Source: Psychrobacillus psychrodurans (GTDB taxonomy: Bacteria > Bacillota > Bacilli > Bacillales_A > Planococcaceae). Taken from it: DNA of 64,000 nucleotides. Below the pieces are notes generated by a model. The model saw nothing but the letters and a program-made list of their open reading frames with translations, was not told the origin of the DNA and ran no database searches. This document shows, in pieces, positions 8,507-16,678 of this stretch; position 1 is the first letter of the stretch; each line of letters begins with the position of its first letter. The stretch covers positions 522,808-586,807 of the forward strand of contig FOUN01000001.1 of NCBI GenBank assembly GCA_900114885.1, given 5' to 3'. Position numbers and translations under genes: made by a program.

Positions 8507-9738
8507 TTCCACCTATCCTTCCACTGTGTAGAGATCCACAACAGTATCAGTCCCACGAACGATTGAATTCCTAGTAGGGTAAAGTCTGCGTAGTTTCGTC
8601 CAACTAACACAATATCTACAATCCATCGGAAGACTTCAAAAGAAAAGAAAAATGGAAGTAGATTTTTCACCAATAAAGGAAAATAAATAGTAGGAATGAA
8701 TGCTCCGCTTGAAACAATCAACATTAATATCAGGAAAAATTGAAGGAGTAATCCTACTCTTTTAGATGAAATCCATAGATCAACTAACGATAAACTAACT
8801 AATAAAAGCCATCCATACAATAAAATAAACAGAAATAGACGGAAATAATCTAATATAAATAACTCGACCGCAAAGTATTTAACAATCGGTATTAAAGTAA
8901 CAGTAACAAATAACATGCTTACTAAGAGTGCAACAATTATTTGCGAAACATTCGTATGCCAGTATGTTACTCCAAGTAACTTCCAACGTATTCTCAAGGC
9001 AACATGTGTCTCTTTTCTTAACAATGAATAGCTTCCGAATAGCCATATACTAAATGCAATAAACCAACCGGCTACTACATAATAATTCGTAGGGGAAGTT
9101 GTTGTTATATTGGTAATTACTTCTTCGTCTAGTATTTGCCCGCTTCCTAATGTATATAAAGTAAATTCAATAAATGTTTCAAAGATAAGTCCTTCTAATT
9201 CTTCTTCTGGAATATAAGCATTACTTGCATAATCATAGACCGTTAGAATATTAGCCTGAGCAGAGGAAATGCAACGTGTCATACTTTCTGCTAATTCTTT
9301 TACAATGAAGCTATCTACTGTTCGAGAAGGATTTCCTACAATCGTTAGGGAGACAGACTTTCCTTTATACAGCTTTTTAGTAAACTCCTTAGGGAATAGT
9401 ATGTATGTACTTATTTCATTGTTCTCTATTTTATAATCTGCAGTCTCTTTTGACATAGAGATTATTTCAATGGCTTCTTCTTTATCTAAAGAAAGGGTCA
9501 TGAATTCCAGTAACATTTTCGTTTCTTCTGTTTGGTCTTCATCCACAAAAGCAATGGAAATAGGTTCTTTAGCCGACGGGACAAAAAGCGAAGCAACGAT
9601 TCCAAGCGTTGAAACTAGCAGAAAAATAGGGAAAAGAAAAAGCAGAAGAAGTGATTTCCACTTCTTCTGAATACTTTTTCCATATTGAGTCGTAAAGAAG
9701 GCAATCTTTTTCAAATCGATCAAGATGCATCCACTCAT
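8503..9738 (-). CDS. ABC-2 type permease, second subunit
   Basis: The 411-residue protein has the same plan as its neighbour: N-terminal helix, a large outer loop containing AFVDEDQTEET and SMSKETADYKIENNEIS, then about five C-terminal helices. The IAFVDEDQ segment near the start is typical of ABC-2 exporters of the YhgE/NatB type. It starts at an ATG just after AAAGGA, 19 bases beyond the anchored-protein gene. Confidence 0.85.
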   Translation of the reverse strand: MSGCILIDLKKIAFFTTQYGKSIQKKWKSLLLLFLFPIFLLVSTLGIVASLFVPSAKEPISIAFVDEDQTEETKMLLEFMTLSLDKEEAIEIISMSKETADYKIENNEISTYILFPKEFTKKLYKGKSVSLTIVGNPSRTVDSFIVKELAESMTRCISSAQANILTVYDYASNAYIPEEELEGLIFETFIEFTLYTLGSGQILDEEVITNITTTSPTNYYVVAGWFIAFSIWLFGSYSLLRKETHVALRIRWKLLGVTYWHTNVSQIIVALLVSMLFVTVTLIPIVKYFAVELFILDYFRLFLFILLYGWLLLVSLSLVDLWISSKRVGLLLQFFLILMLIVSSGAFIPTIYFPLLVKNLLPFFFSFEVFRWIVDIVLVGRNYADFTLLGIQSFVGLILLWISTQWKDRWK

Positions 9739-9757
9739 TTCCTTTAATTAGGTATTA

Positions 9758-11254
9758 TTAATATAATTCCTGTTCGAGTTGTTCTGTTATGTTCATTCCC
9801 CAGCGTTCCAATTCAGGGTAAATATCTTCCATCATTAATTGTTGTAGTGCTTCGGCATCCATTGTTCCGATATTCACCATTTTCTCTGAATCTGATGGAA
9901 CATTCACTCTTTTAATAATCTTACTTTCTTCGCTAATATTTATAATAGCGCTTGAACTGCTATCTAACTCAATCGAGAATTCATGCTTTGCTTGCATAGA
10001 GTCTTTTTTATAGCTTGAATTTCCACTCCATAAAAACTCCATTGGTTGGTAATCATCCTCTAGTGCAAATTTACGTTCGAATCTTCTATCATCACCTGAT
10101 ACTTTTTCTTCACCGTTATAGACTAGACCAACTTTGTTATCATCTAAGAAGGAGATTTCATCCTTATAAGTGCCATCTTTGGTAGCGGTAAGGTCTCCTG
10201 TAAAGTGTAGTGGCTCATCATCCATACTAATTGTATAATTCCAGTTTTGTGCTGAGTCTTCTAGTAATTGTGTGCCAGCAATTTCTAATTTACCTAGGTC
10301 TGCTATTTCTATATTAATATCTCTTTTAACGATTAAATCTGCATCTTGCCAAATAGTAGATTTTATACCATCAGGTAGGTCAATTTCATCTACTGAGCTA
10401 ATTAGATCTTCCATTACTTCATCAAATTCAAATGTTTCGTTTGGCATACCGGTAGCCGTAAACTGTTCAAACGAACTCTCCAAGTAATCCTCAACCATTT
10501 TTTTGAATTTTGGATCTTTTTGTGCTCTTTTAAGTACATCTGTTAACATCTTCTTCACTTCAGCTTCTGAAAGCGTCATAGATACTTTTTCTGCTTTAAT
10601 AGATTTCCCATTTACATCAATTTTTTCTTTTGATGTTGTAAATGACTCCTCTGGTAATGAATCATATAGATACATCATGTATTCTTCTTTTAGATATTCG
10701 ATATTTTCCTCGGATAAAACGTTATCTTTACCTAAGAAATTTTCTAGACCAAGTTTTTCACTACCTACATAACTTGGATCTATAGCACGCATTAAGTTTC
10801 CATAATCTTTATCCTTCAATTGAAGTAATTGATCATAAAAAGGAAGCCCTAAAATAATCTCTTCCGTTGTAATATAGCCTTTAATAGGGTCAACATCCAC
10901 TCCGAGAATCGTTGCATTGATCTCAGCTTCTACCTCTTTCTTATTTGGATCACTTGCAATTCGCATTGCAATATTAGAGTTATTTACCACTTGTTCTATT
11001 TCAGGATTAGTATCATCTTGATATTCACCTGATAAATCATATGTGCTATCGATAACTTTAGTAGTACCGTATTTTGCCCATTCTGTTTCATTTTCATAGC
11101 GTGTTTCGACAAGTTCTTGAATATGTTGAATTGTCTTAACCTCCGAATAAAAATATTGCTCCTTAGGTGTTTTGCTCACTAGGAAAAAAGCAGATGCTCC
11201 TCCAGCCAACACAAAAAAAGAAATAATTGCAATAATCCATATACTTTTCTTCAT
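9758..11254 (-). CDS. Membrane-anchored extracytoplasmic protein, DUF6583-like
   Basis: The 498-residue protein has a single N-terminal hydrophobic segment (about residues 5-27) and then an acidic soluble region with no cysteine-based lipobox, so it is an anchored or secreted protein. The alternating charged beta-rich segments recall DUF6583-type proteins found with ABC-2 exporters, but I cannot assign a biochemical role. It is the first gene of the exporter operon and may be an accessory or substrate-handling subunit. Confidence 0.7.
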   Translation of the reverse strand: MKKSIWIIAIISFFVLAGGASAFFLVSKTPKEQYFYSEVKTIQHIQELVETRYENETEWAKYGTTKVIDSTYDLSGEYQDDTNPEIEQVVNNSNIAMRIASDPNKKEVEAEINATILGVDVDPIKGYITTEEIILGLPFYDQLLQLKDKDYGNLMRAIDPSYVGSEKLGLENFLGKDNVLSEENIEYLKEEYMMYLYDSLPEESFTTSKEKIDVNGKSIKAEKVSMTLSEAEVKKMLTDVLKRAQKDPKFKKMVEDYLESSFEQFTATGMPNETFEFDEVMEDLISSVDEIDLPDGIKSTIWQDADLIVKRDINIEIADLGKLEIAGTQLLEDSAQNWNYTISMDDEPLHFTGDLTATKDGTYKDEISFLDDNKVGLVYNGEEKVSGDDRRFERKFALEDDYQPMEFLWSGNSSYKKDSMQAKHEFSIELDSSSSAIINISEESKIIKRVNVPSDSEKMVNIGTMDAEALQQLMMEDIYPELERWGMNITEQLEQELY

Positions 11255-11431
11255 TCAAAACCTTCCTTTCAATTCCACATATGGTAGCAAATAACTGCTT
11301 TTCATTATTTTACATCATATGTATCTGATAATAATTATAGCAGATAAATATATTTGAGGGACTTTTATCTATAAAAAAATCAAAAAAATTGGGAATTCCT
11401 ATTTTTTTCGACAAAAAAGTGGTATGTTTCT

Positions 11432-11455
11432 GTCCCTGTGTAGCAAACAATTCTA
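11432..11455 (+). repeat. Solo copy of the RAYT-associated repeat
   Basis: The copy starts GTCCCTGTGTAGC and ends AACAATTCTA, matching the consensus at 23 of 24 positions. It lies in the 323-base space between the divergent exporter and PTS operons. The rest of that space is AT-rich; a short palindrome (CATGTT at 11524, AACATG at 11538) and TATAAT at 11546 lie upstream of the PTS genes, but no well-spaced -35 box is visible. Confidence 0.85.
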
Positions 11456-11577
11456 GTCTACGCATACTTGGGTAAAAAAGTGCAGAAGATCTTTTACTAT
11501 CTAAGAGATAAGGTTGCCACTCTCATGTTCAAACTCAAACATGCATATAATACGAAAAGCAACAAAGGAGATAAAAA

Positions 11578-12024
11578 TTGAATCGTAGACTACTAGAAGA
11601 AAAAGGAGTATTGCTAGATGTTACAGCGAAGGACTGGCAAGTTGCTATACGTATTTGCGGAGAAATACTTGTGAAAACGGGAAAAGTAGAAGTCACATAT
11701 GTAGATGCAATGATCAATAATATTCAAGAACTTGGACCATATATCTTAATAGCACCTGGTGTTGCCATGCCCCATGCTCGTCCGGAAGATGGGGTTATCC
11801 AAGAAGGAATTAGTATTGTTGTTTTAAAAGAAGAGGTTGCTTTTGCACCAGGTAGAGAGTTTAAGGTATTAATCGGCTTGGCCGCTTTAAATAGCGAATC
11901 ACATATTTACATTTTACAAAAAATAGCGGAGGTGATTTCCGAAGCGGATACGCTGGAAAGATTAAAAAATGCAACAGAGAATGACGAAATTCTACAGCTA
12001 TTCAATGACAAAGAGGAGCATTAG
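11578..12024 (+). CDS. PTS IIA component, ascorbate/mannitol-fructose type
   Basis: The 148-residue IIA domain has the phosphorylatable His66 in APGVAMPHARPEDG. It accepts phosphate from HPr and passes it to the IIB protein encoded next. Translation starts at a TTG after AAGGAGAT. Sequence and linkage to a UlaA-type IIC place it in the L-ascorbate (Ula/Sga) PTS family, but the real sugar could be another acid or pentitol. Confidence 0.9.
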   Translation: MNRRLLEEKGVLLDVTAKDWQVAIRICGEILVKTGKVEVTYVDAMINNIQELGPYILIAPGVAMPHARPEDGVIQEGISIVVLKEEVAFAPGREFKVLIGLAALNSESHIYILQKIAEVISEADTLERLKNATENDEILQLFNDKEEH

Positions 12025-12026
12025 CC

Positions 12027-12296
12027 ATGAAAATACTAGCAGTATGCGGAATGGGTTTTGGATCTAGCATGATGTTAAAAATGACAATCGAAAAAATTTT
12101 AAAGGAAAAAGGCATTACAGCAGATGTAGAAACTGCAGATTTTACTACTGCTTCTAGTATTTACGCAGATTTTATCTTCACTAATGAAGAATTTGCTAAA
12201 CAATTGGAGGGCGGAAAAGTAAAGGTTGTTAGTGTGAAAAATATTGCGGATGCAAATGAAATAAGAGGTGCATTGGAGTCGGTATTAAACACATAA
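12027..12296 (+). CDS. PTS IIB component, ascorbate type
   Basis: The 89-residue protein starts MKILAVCGMGFGSSMMLKM, with active Cys7 in the phosphocysteine loop CGMGFGSS of lactose/ascorbate-type IIB proteins. The gap from the IIA stop is two bases and the IIC gene follows after 12 bases, so the three components form one operon. Confidence 0.93.
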   Translation: MKILAVCGMGFGSSMMLKMTIEKILKEKGITADVETADFTTASSIYADFIFTNEEFAKQLEGGKVKVVSVKNIADANEIRGALESVLNT

Positions 12297-12308
12297 GGGG
12301 GATCGAGT

Positions 12309-13574
12309 ATGGCTTTTTTTGAATTCTTAATGAATGAAATTTTAAGCATTCCTGCTGTGTTAGTTGGTTTAATAGTATTTGTCGGACTCGTTGCTCAGCG
12401 TGCTGCTACTACAAAAGTAATGTCAGGTACGCTTAAAAGTATTATAGGTTTTCTTATTTTAGGCGCAGGTGCTGGAGTGATTGTAGGTTCTTTAGATTCT
12501 TTAGGCGGAATTATTGAAAAGGCCTTTAATATTCAAGGTGTGATTCCGAATAATGAAGCGGTTGTCGCTATTGCTCAACAAATGTTTGGGACGGAAACAG
12601 CACTTATTATGGGATTTGGATTCGTTGCGAATATTTTATTTGCACGCTTTACGCCTTGGAAATATATATTTTTAACTGGGCATCATACATTTTTTATGGC
12701 TGCTTTATTATCTGCGGTTTTAGGAACATCTGGCATGGAAGGAGCTACTTTAGTTATTGTCGGCTCCATATTACTTGGCTTTTTCATGGTTTTAATGCCA
12801 GCGCTCGGTCAACCATTTATGAGACAGGTAACTGGGAATGACGATATTGCGATTGGTCACTTTGGAACGTTTGGTTATATTTCTGCTGGTTTAATAGGGA
12901 AATGGTTTGGCAATAAAGCGAAGTCCACAGAGGATATTAAAATCTCTGAGAAATGGGCATTTCTGAAGGATTCATTAATATCTACTGCTCTAACAATGGT
13001 AGCTATCTTCATTATAATAGCTGTTTTAGCAGGTTCAGATGTAGTATCTAGTTTCTCCGGAGATCAAAATTTTATTATGTTTAATATCATGCAAGGTATC
13101 ACATTTGCTGCTGGTTTGAGTATTATTTTACTCGGTGTACGTATGATTCTAAATGAAATCGTTCCAGCTTTTAAAGGAATTGCAGATAAACTTGTCCCTG
13201 GTGCAAAACCTGCACTAGATATACCAATTGTCTTCCCATTTGCTCCTACTGCTGTAATGATTGGTTTCCTTTTTAGTTTTGCAGGTGGTCTTATAAGTAT
13301 GGCGCTGTTAGGTGTATTATCATTGCCCCTGATCATCCCAGGTCTTGTTCCTCACTTCTTTACAGGAGCAGGTGCCGGAGTATTTGGTAATGCAACTGGA
13401 GGTCGAATTGGTGCTGCTGCGGGTGGTTTTGTAAATGGTGTTTTGATCAGCTTCTTGCCAGCATTTTTATTACCAGTTTTGGGAGAGCTCGGTTTTGCTA
13501 ACACAACATTTGGTGATTCGGACTTTGGTGTAATAGGAATTATTATTGGATTCATTACAAGTCTATTTAGTTAA
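12309..13574 (+). CDS. PTS IIC permease, UlaA (ascorbate) family
   Basis: The 421-residue protein has about ten hydrophobic helices and UlaA features: LVGLIVFVGLVAQRA near the start, TFFMAALLSAVLGTSG, PALGQPFMRQVTGND in the middle and HFFTGAGAGVFGNATGGRIG near the end. It is a stand-alone IIC. In enteric bacteria this family imports L-ascorbate as ascorbate-6-phosphate; the downstream transketolase rather than ulaBCDEF genes suggests a different pentose-phosphate entry route here. Confidence 0.92.
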   Translation: MAFFEFLMNEILSIPAVLVGLIVFVGLVAQRAATTKVMSGTLKSIIGFLILGAGAGVIVGSLDSLGGIIEKAFNIQGVIPNNEAVVAIAQQMFGTETALIMGFGFVANILFARFTPWKYIFLTGHHTFFMAALLSAVLGTSGMEGATLVIVGSILLGFFMVLMPALGQPFMRQVTGNDDIAIGHFGTFGYISAGLIGKWFGNKAKSTEDIKISEKWAFLKDSLISTALTMVAIFIIIAVLAGSDVVSSFSGDQNFIMFNIMQGITFAAGLSIILLGVRMILNEIVPAFKGIADKLVPGAKPALDIPIVFPFAPTAVMIGFLFSFAGGLISMALLGVLSLPLIIPGLVPHFFTGAGAGVFGNATGGRIGAAAGGFVNGVLISFLPAFLLPVLGELGFANTTFGDSDFGVIGIIIGFITSLFS

Positions 13575-13844
13575 AAGTTACTAGGTGACCTTCTGGGGGA
13601 AGGCAGAATTCCTAATTTTTTCACGCATTAACTTGCAGGCTGATGTTGCGGCTTCCTGTTACAATATCGCCACTAACTAGTACATCCTATGCGTCGTAAT
13701 ATTTCCAGATCAAGATATGGCACTATGTCACAAGTTTAATTATGAGATAACTGCTCGCCTAGAACCTAGAAGAAAATCTCCATGTCGACTTGCATAATGT
13801 AGGAGACTTGCTTCCTGGGAGCCTTTGATCATCAGAATCTTAAT
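13575..13844. other. Unassigned 270-base spacer inside the PTS-transketolase cluster
   Basis: No reading frame of useful length is visible and base composition is less AT-rich than other spacers here. No translation resembled a known family, so a decayed gene, a structured leader or neutral sequence all remain possible. It leads straight into the terminator at 13845. Confidence 0.4.
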
Positions 13845-13893
13845 AACTCAGGCATTGCCGCACGATACGGCGTTATTTGCCTGAGTTCATTTT
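13845..13893 (+). terminator. Strong hairpin terminator between IIC and transketolase genes
   Basis: AACTCAGGCA (13845-13854) pairs perfectly with TGCCTGAGTT (13878-13887), with an inner GCCG/CGGC helix around a 7-base loop, followed by CATTTTTT. It separates the PTS genes from the transketolase genes or acts as an attenuator. Confidence 0.85.
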
Positions 13894-13959
13894 TTAAGTC
13901 AGCGGTGGATGAATCATCCTAAGCTGATTGAAGTTTTATTTTATGAGGAGTGGTACTTA

Positions 13960-14793
13960 TTGATATCGATTGAACAATTAAAGCTTACAGCTACAGTTCT
14001 CAGAAAAAGGATTTTATCCACTGCTTATTATAAAAAACAGGGACATGTTGGTGGTTCGCTATCATGTGCGGATATTTTAGTTAGTCTATTTTTCCATCAA
14101 TTATCTATCGATCCTTCTTGTCCAAAATGGGAGGATAGGGATCGTTTTGTTCTTTCAAAAGGTCATACGGCTTTGGGACTCTATGCTACGCTTGCCTTGA
14201 GAGGATACATTTCCGAAGAAGAATTGAAAACCTTTGATCAGTACGAGTCACGACTACAGGCACATCCGGATATGACCAAACTAGATGCGTTGGATATGTC
14301 TACAGGCTCTTTGGGACAAGGTTTATCAGCGGCGGTTGGTATGGCTATTGGTGCTAAGAGGCTGAAAAAGGATTTCCGTGTATATTGTTTGATTGGAGAT
14401 GGGGAATCTCAGGAGGGGCAAATTTGGGAAGCGGCAAATATCGCGGAAAAATATAAGTTAGATAATCTGATTGTTATTATGGATCAAAACGGTCTGCAGC
14501 AATATGGATGGAAAAATGGTAAGGAAAGAATGGACCCAGAGCGTTATGGAAAGAGAAAGTTTGATAGCTTTGGCTTTGAAACATGGGAAGTAGACGGACA
14601 TAGCATGGAGGATTTAATAGCAGTGCTGACTGAAGTGAAGGGTAGCGTGAATGGTCTTCCTAAAGCGATTATTGCAAACACAACAAAAGGTAAAGGTGTT
14701 CGTTTTATGGAAAATAATTATGTCTGGCATTCAAAAGCCCCTAATGATGAGGAATATCAAATGGCTTTAACTGAACTAGAGGGGGAAGATTAA
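13960..14793 (+). CDS. Transketolase, N-terminal (ThDP-binding) half
   Basis: The protein carries the pyrophosphate-binding half of a split transketolase. GHVGGSLSCADIL, FVLSKGHTALGLYA and the ThDP motif starting GDGESQEGQIWEA and ending at the Asn of MDQNG are intact. I prefer the TTG at 13960, nine bases after GAGGAG, over the ATG at 13909, which lacks a ribosome site and would add unrelated residues. The other half is encoded five bases downstream; the two should assemble into one enzyme moving two-carbon ketol units. Confidence 0.9.
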   Translation: MISIEQLKLTATVLRKRILSTAYYKKQGHVGGSLSCADILVSLFFHQLSIDPSCPKWEDRDRFVLSKGHTALGLYATLALRGYISEEELKTFDQYESRLQAHPDMTKLDALDMSTGSLGQGLSAAVGMAIGAKRLKKDFRVYCLIGDGESQEGQIWEAANIAEKYKLDNLIVIMDQNGLQQYGWKNGKERMDPERYGKRKFDSFGFETWEVDGHSMEDLIAVLTEVKGSVNGLPKAIIANTTKGKGVRFMENNYVWHSKAPNDEEYQMALTELEGED

Positions 14794-14798
14794 AGCAG

Positions 14799-15728
14799 AT
14801 GTCGATAAATGTACGTGACCAATTTGGAAAGCAATTGGCGAAACTTGCAAAAGAAGATTCTAGAGTTCTTGCTTTAGATGGGGATCTTGGAAACTCGACT
14901 CGTCTAGATTCTATAGAGAAAGAAACAGTAGATTCCTTTTTACAAATGGGAATTGCAGAACAAAATATGGTAGGTGTGGCAGCTGGTCTAGCTTCAGTAG
15001 GATTTCAGCCGTGGGTGTGTAGCTTTGCCACTTTCTTAACGAAAAGAGCATTAGACCAAATTGTAGTCAGTGTTGCCCAGACTAATTTTGATGTAAAGCT
15101 AGTTGGCAGTTATAGCGGATTGTTGACGAGCAACACTGGTAAAACACATCACTCTCTAGATGATATAGCCATTATGACAACAATTCCAAATATGACTGTC
15201 ATTGCCCCGAGCGACCCCAGTGAAACGGTATCCGCTATGAAAGCTATGCATAAAACGGCTGGACCTATGTATTTAAGGCTAACTAGAGATGAAACGATTC
15301 CTTCATTTCTACCTAATTCTGATTTTGAAATTGGAAAAGGTAAAACACTAGCGGAAGGAACAGACATCTTATTAGTCACTACCGGGAGCACGACCTTCCG
15401 TGTTAACGAGGTTATCAAACAAATGGAAGGTGTTTCAATTGCCCATCTACACTTTCCAACGCTAAAACCCTTCGATAAAGAACTGTTAATAGACGCTGCT
15501 AGAAAAGTTCCACTAGTAGTAACAGTGGAAGAACATTATATACGTGGTGGACTAGGTAGCATTGTTTCGGAAATTTTATCTGAAGAATTACCTAAGAAAG
15601 TTGTTAGAATTGGAGTTCCAGACAGGTTTTTGGGGTGCGGGACGGATGAAGAGCTGCTGGAGTCAAATGGACTTTCAGTGTATGAAATTAGAAAGTCTTT
15701 GACTGCCCTGTGTAGCAAACAATTCTGA
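14799..15728 (+). CDS. Transketolase, C-terminal half
   Basis: The 309-residue partner has the pyrimidine-binding domain with the activating Glu in MGIAEQNMVGVAAGLA and the C-terminal regulatory fold. Its last five codons (CSKQF) and stop codon lie inside a copy of the short RAYT-associated repeat, so the native C-terminus has probably been replaced or trimmed by repeat insertion. With the preceding gene it gives a two-subunit transketolase of the kind often linked to Ula-type PTS genes. Confidence 0.92.
   Translation: MSINVRDQFGKQLAKLAKEDSRVLALDGDLGNSTRLDSIEKETVDSFLQMGIAEQNMVGVAAGLASVGFQPWVCSFATFLTKRALDQIVVSVAQTNFDVKLVGSYSGLLTSNTGKTHHSLDDIAIMTTIPNMTVIAPSDPSETVSAMKAMHKTAGPMYLRLTRDETIPSFLPNSDFEIGKGKTLAEGTDILLVTTGSTTFRVNEVIKQMEGVSIAHLHFPTLKPFDKELLIDAARKVPLVVTVEEHYIRGGLGSIVSEILSEELPKKVVRIGVPDRFLGCGTDEELLESNGLSVYEIRKSLTALCSKQF
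15704..15727 (+). repeat. RAYT-associated repeat overlapping the transketolase 3' end
   Basis: CCCTGTGTAGCAAACAATTC follows a degenerate first two bases, and similarity to the 22.2-kb copy continues into ACTACAATTAA downstream, suggesting the full unit is about 45 bases. The TGA of the transketolase gene is part of the repeat. Confidence 0.85.
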
Positions 15729-15743
15729 TAATTAACTACAATT

Positions 15744-15783
15744 AATACTCTCTCCTGTCTGTGAGCAGGAGGGGGTATTTTTG
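15744..15783 (+). terminator. Terminator of the transketolase genes
   Basis: AATACTCTCTCCTG pairs with CAGGAGGGGGTATT around TCTGTGAG and is followed by a T run to about 15782. It lies 16 bases after the stop codon, just behind the repeat. Confidence 0.85.
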
Positions 15784-15785
15784 AT

Positions 15786-15809
15786 GTCCCTGTGCAGCGT
15801 AATATTCAG
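15786..15809 (+). repeat. Diverged copy of the RAYT-associated repeat
   Basis: The copy begins GTCCCTGTGCAGC and ends ATATTCAG, with several differences from consensus. It lies upstream of the RAYT gene and, with the inverted copy at 16562, brackets it. Confidence 0.75.
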
Positions 15810-15947
15810 AAAACTATAGACAATTATATTACCTTTCATTACACTTGTATGAAGACACCCAATCTCACTCCCTCGAAGATTACCTTCCCTAAAACAATAA
15901 CCTATCAAGTCATTACTTTATAAATCTAAGAAAAGCGAGGTATAAAA

Positions 15948-16547
15948 TTGACAAGAAAAAGAAATTTGAACCCGGATTCGTATTATCATGTCATCATGCG
16001 CGGAAACAATCGACTACCTATTTTTGGTTCACACCGAGATATGTTAGAACTCATGAGAATCTTCGAATATGCCCACGATCAATATCCCTTTCATCTGCTA
16101 GCCTACTGTTTCATGACCAACCATTATCATTTGTTGATGAAGACAGAAAGTGAATCTTTAAGTAAAATCATGGCACACATCAACCGAAGATATACTTCAT
16201 CCTATTCCAAAAGATATAATCATGTCGGACGAATTTATCAAAGTAGATATTTTGCAAAAGAAGTGAAATCGTATTCAGGGTTATTAGCTGTTAGTATATA
16301 TATACACCGCAACCCTATAAATACCAAACAACCATTAGTCAATCGCCTTGAGTGGTACCCATATAGCTCTTACCCCTTTTACTTTGAAGAAAGTAAAGAA
16401 GCTCCAAAGTTTCTTAAACGTGATGTTTTAAAGGAGTATCTTCCACACCCCCTAGAGAAAACAAATGCTGAGTATTGTGAGTTTTGTAAAAAGACCCCTG
16501 TGTATCAAACAATTCTACACAATTCAGGTGGCACGTTAAGTACTTAA
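15948..16547 (+). CDS. REP-associated tyrosine transposase (RAYT, Y1/HUH family)
   Basis: The 199-residue protein has the Y1 transposase fold: YYHVIMRGNN near the start, the HUH metal motif in MTNHYHLLM and a later catalytic-region Tyr in the GRIYQSRYFAKEV / IYIHRNP block. Start is a TTG after GCGAGG. RAYTs are single-copy domesticated relatives of IS200/IS605 transposases that act on short palindromic repeats rather than on their own ends. The gene is embedded in such repeats, and a direct copy lies inside its own 3' coding end (16494-16517), altering the C-terminal residues. I see no IS-type ends. Confidence 0.9.
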   Translation: MTRKRNLNPDSYYHVIMRGNNRLPIFGSHRDMLELMRIFEYAHDQYPFHLLAYCFMTNHYHLLMKTESESLSKIMAHINRRYTSSYSKRYNHVGRIYQSRYFAKEVKSYSGLLAVSIYIHRNPINTKQPLVNRLEWYPYSSYPFYFEESKEAPKFLKRDVLKEYLPHPLEKTNAEYCEFCKKTPVYQTILHNSGGTLST

Positions 16548-16585
16548 CTGTCGAGAAATGTCAGAATAGTTTCTTACACAGGGAC
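16494..16585. repeat. Inverted pair of RAYT-associated repeats at the RAYT 3' end
   Basis: A direct copy at 16494-16517 overlaps the RAYT coding sequence, and an inverted copy at 16562-16585 ends ACACAGGGAC. The pair forms a BIME-like palindromic unit of about 92 bases. An 11-base tandem duplication (GGGACATACTA) follows at 16581-16602. Confidence 0.85.
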
Positions 16586-16678
16586 ATACTAGGGACATAC
16601 TAAGAAAAAAGTTCTTTTAGTCAAACGAAACAATTATAATATTAGTAGAATAGATTTCAAAGAAAGTTGGCGGAAAAA

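Noticed and set aside
10272..10772. Two plus-strand frames opposite the anchored exporter-associated protein
   Set aside because: They are antisense shadows of a long, well-supported gene and have no ribosome sites.
13909..13959. Upstream ATG start for the transketolase N-terminal half
   Set aside because: No ribosome site precedes it, whereas GAGGAG serves the TTG at 13960 and the family starts there.
15786..16602. A complete IS200/IS605 insertion sequence
   Set aside because: The encoded protein is RAYT-like, and the flanks are dispersed short repeats also found far away, not a matched pair of IS ends; no TnpB gene is present.
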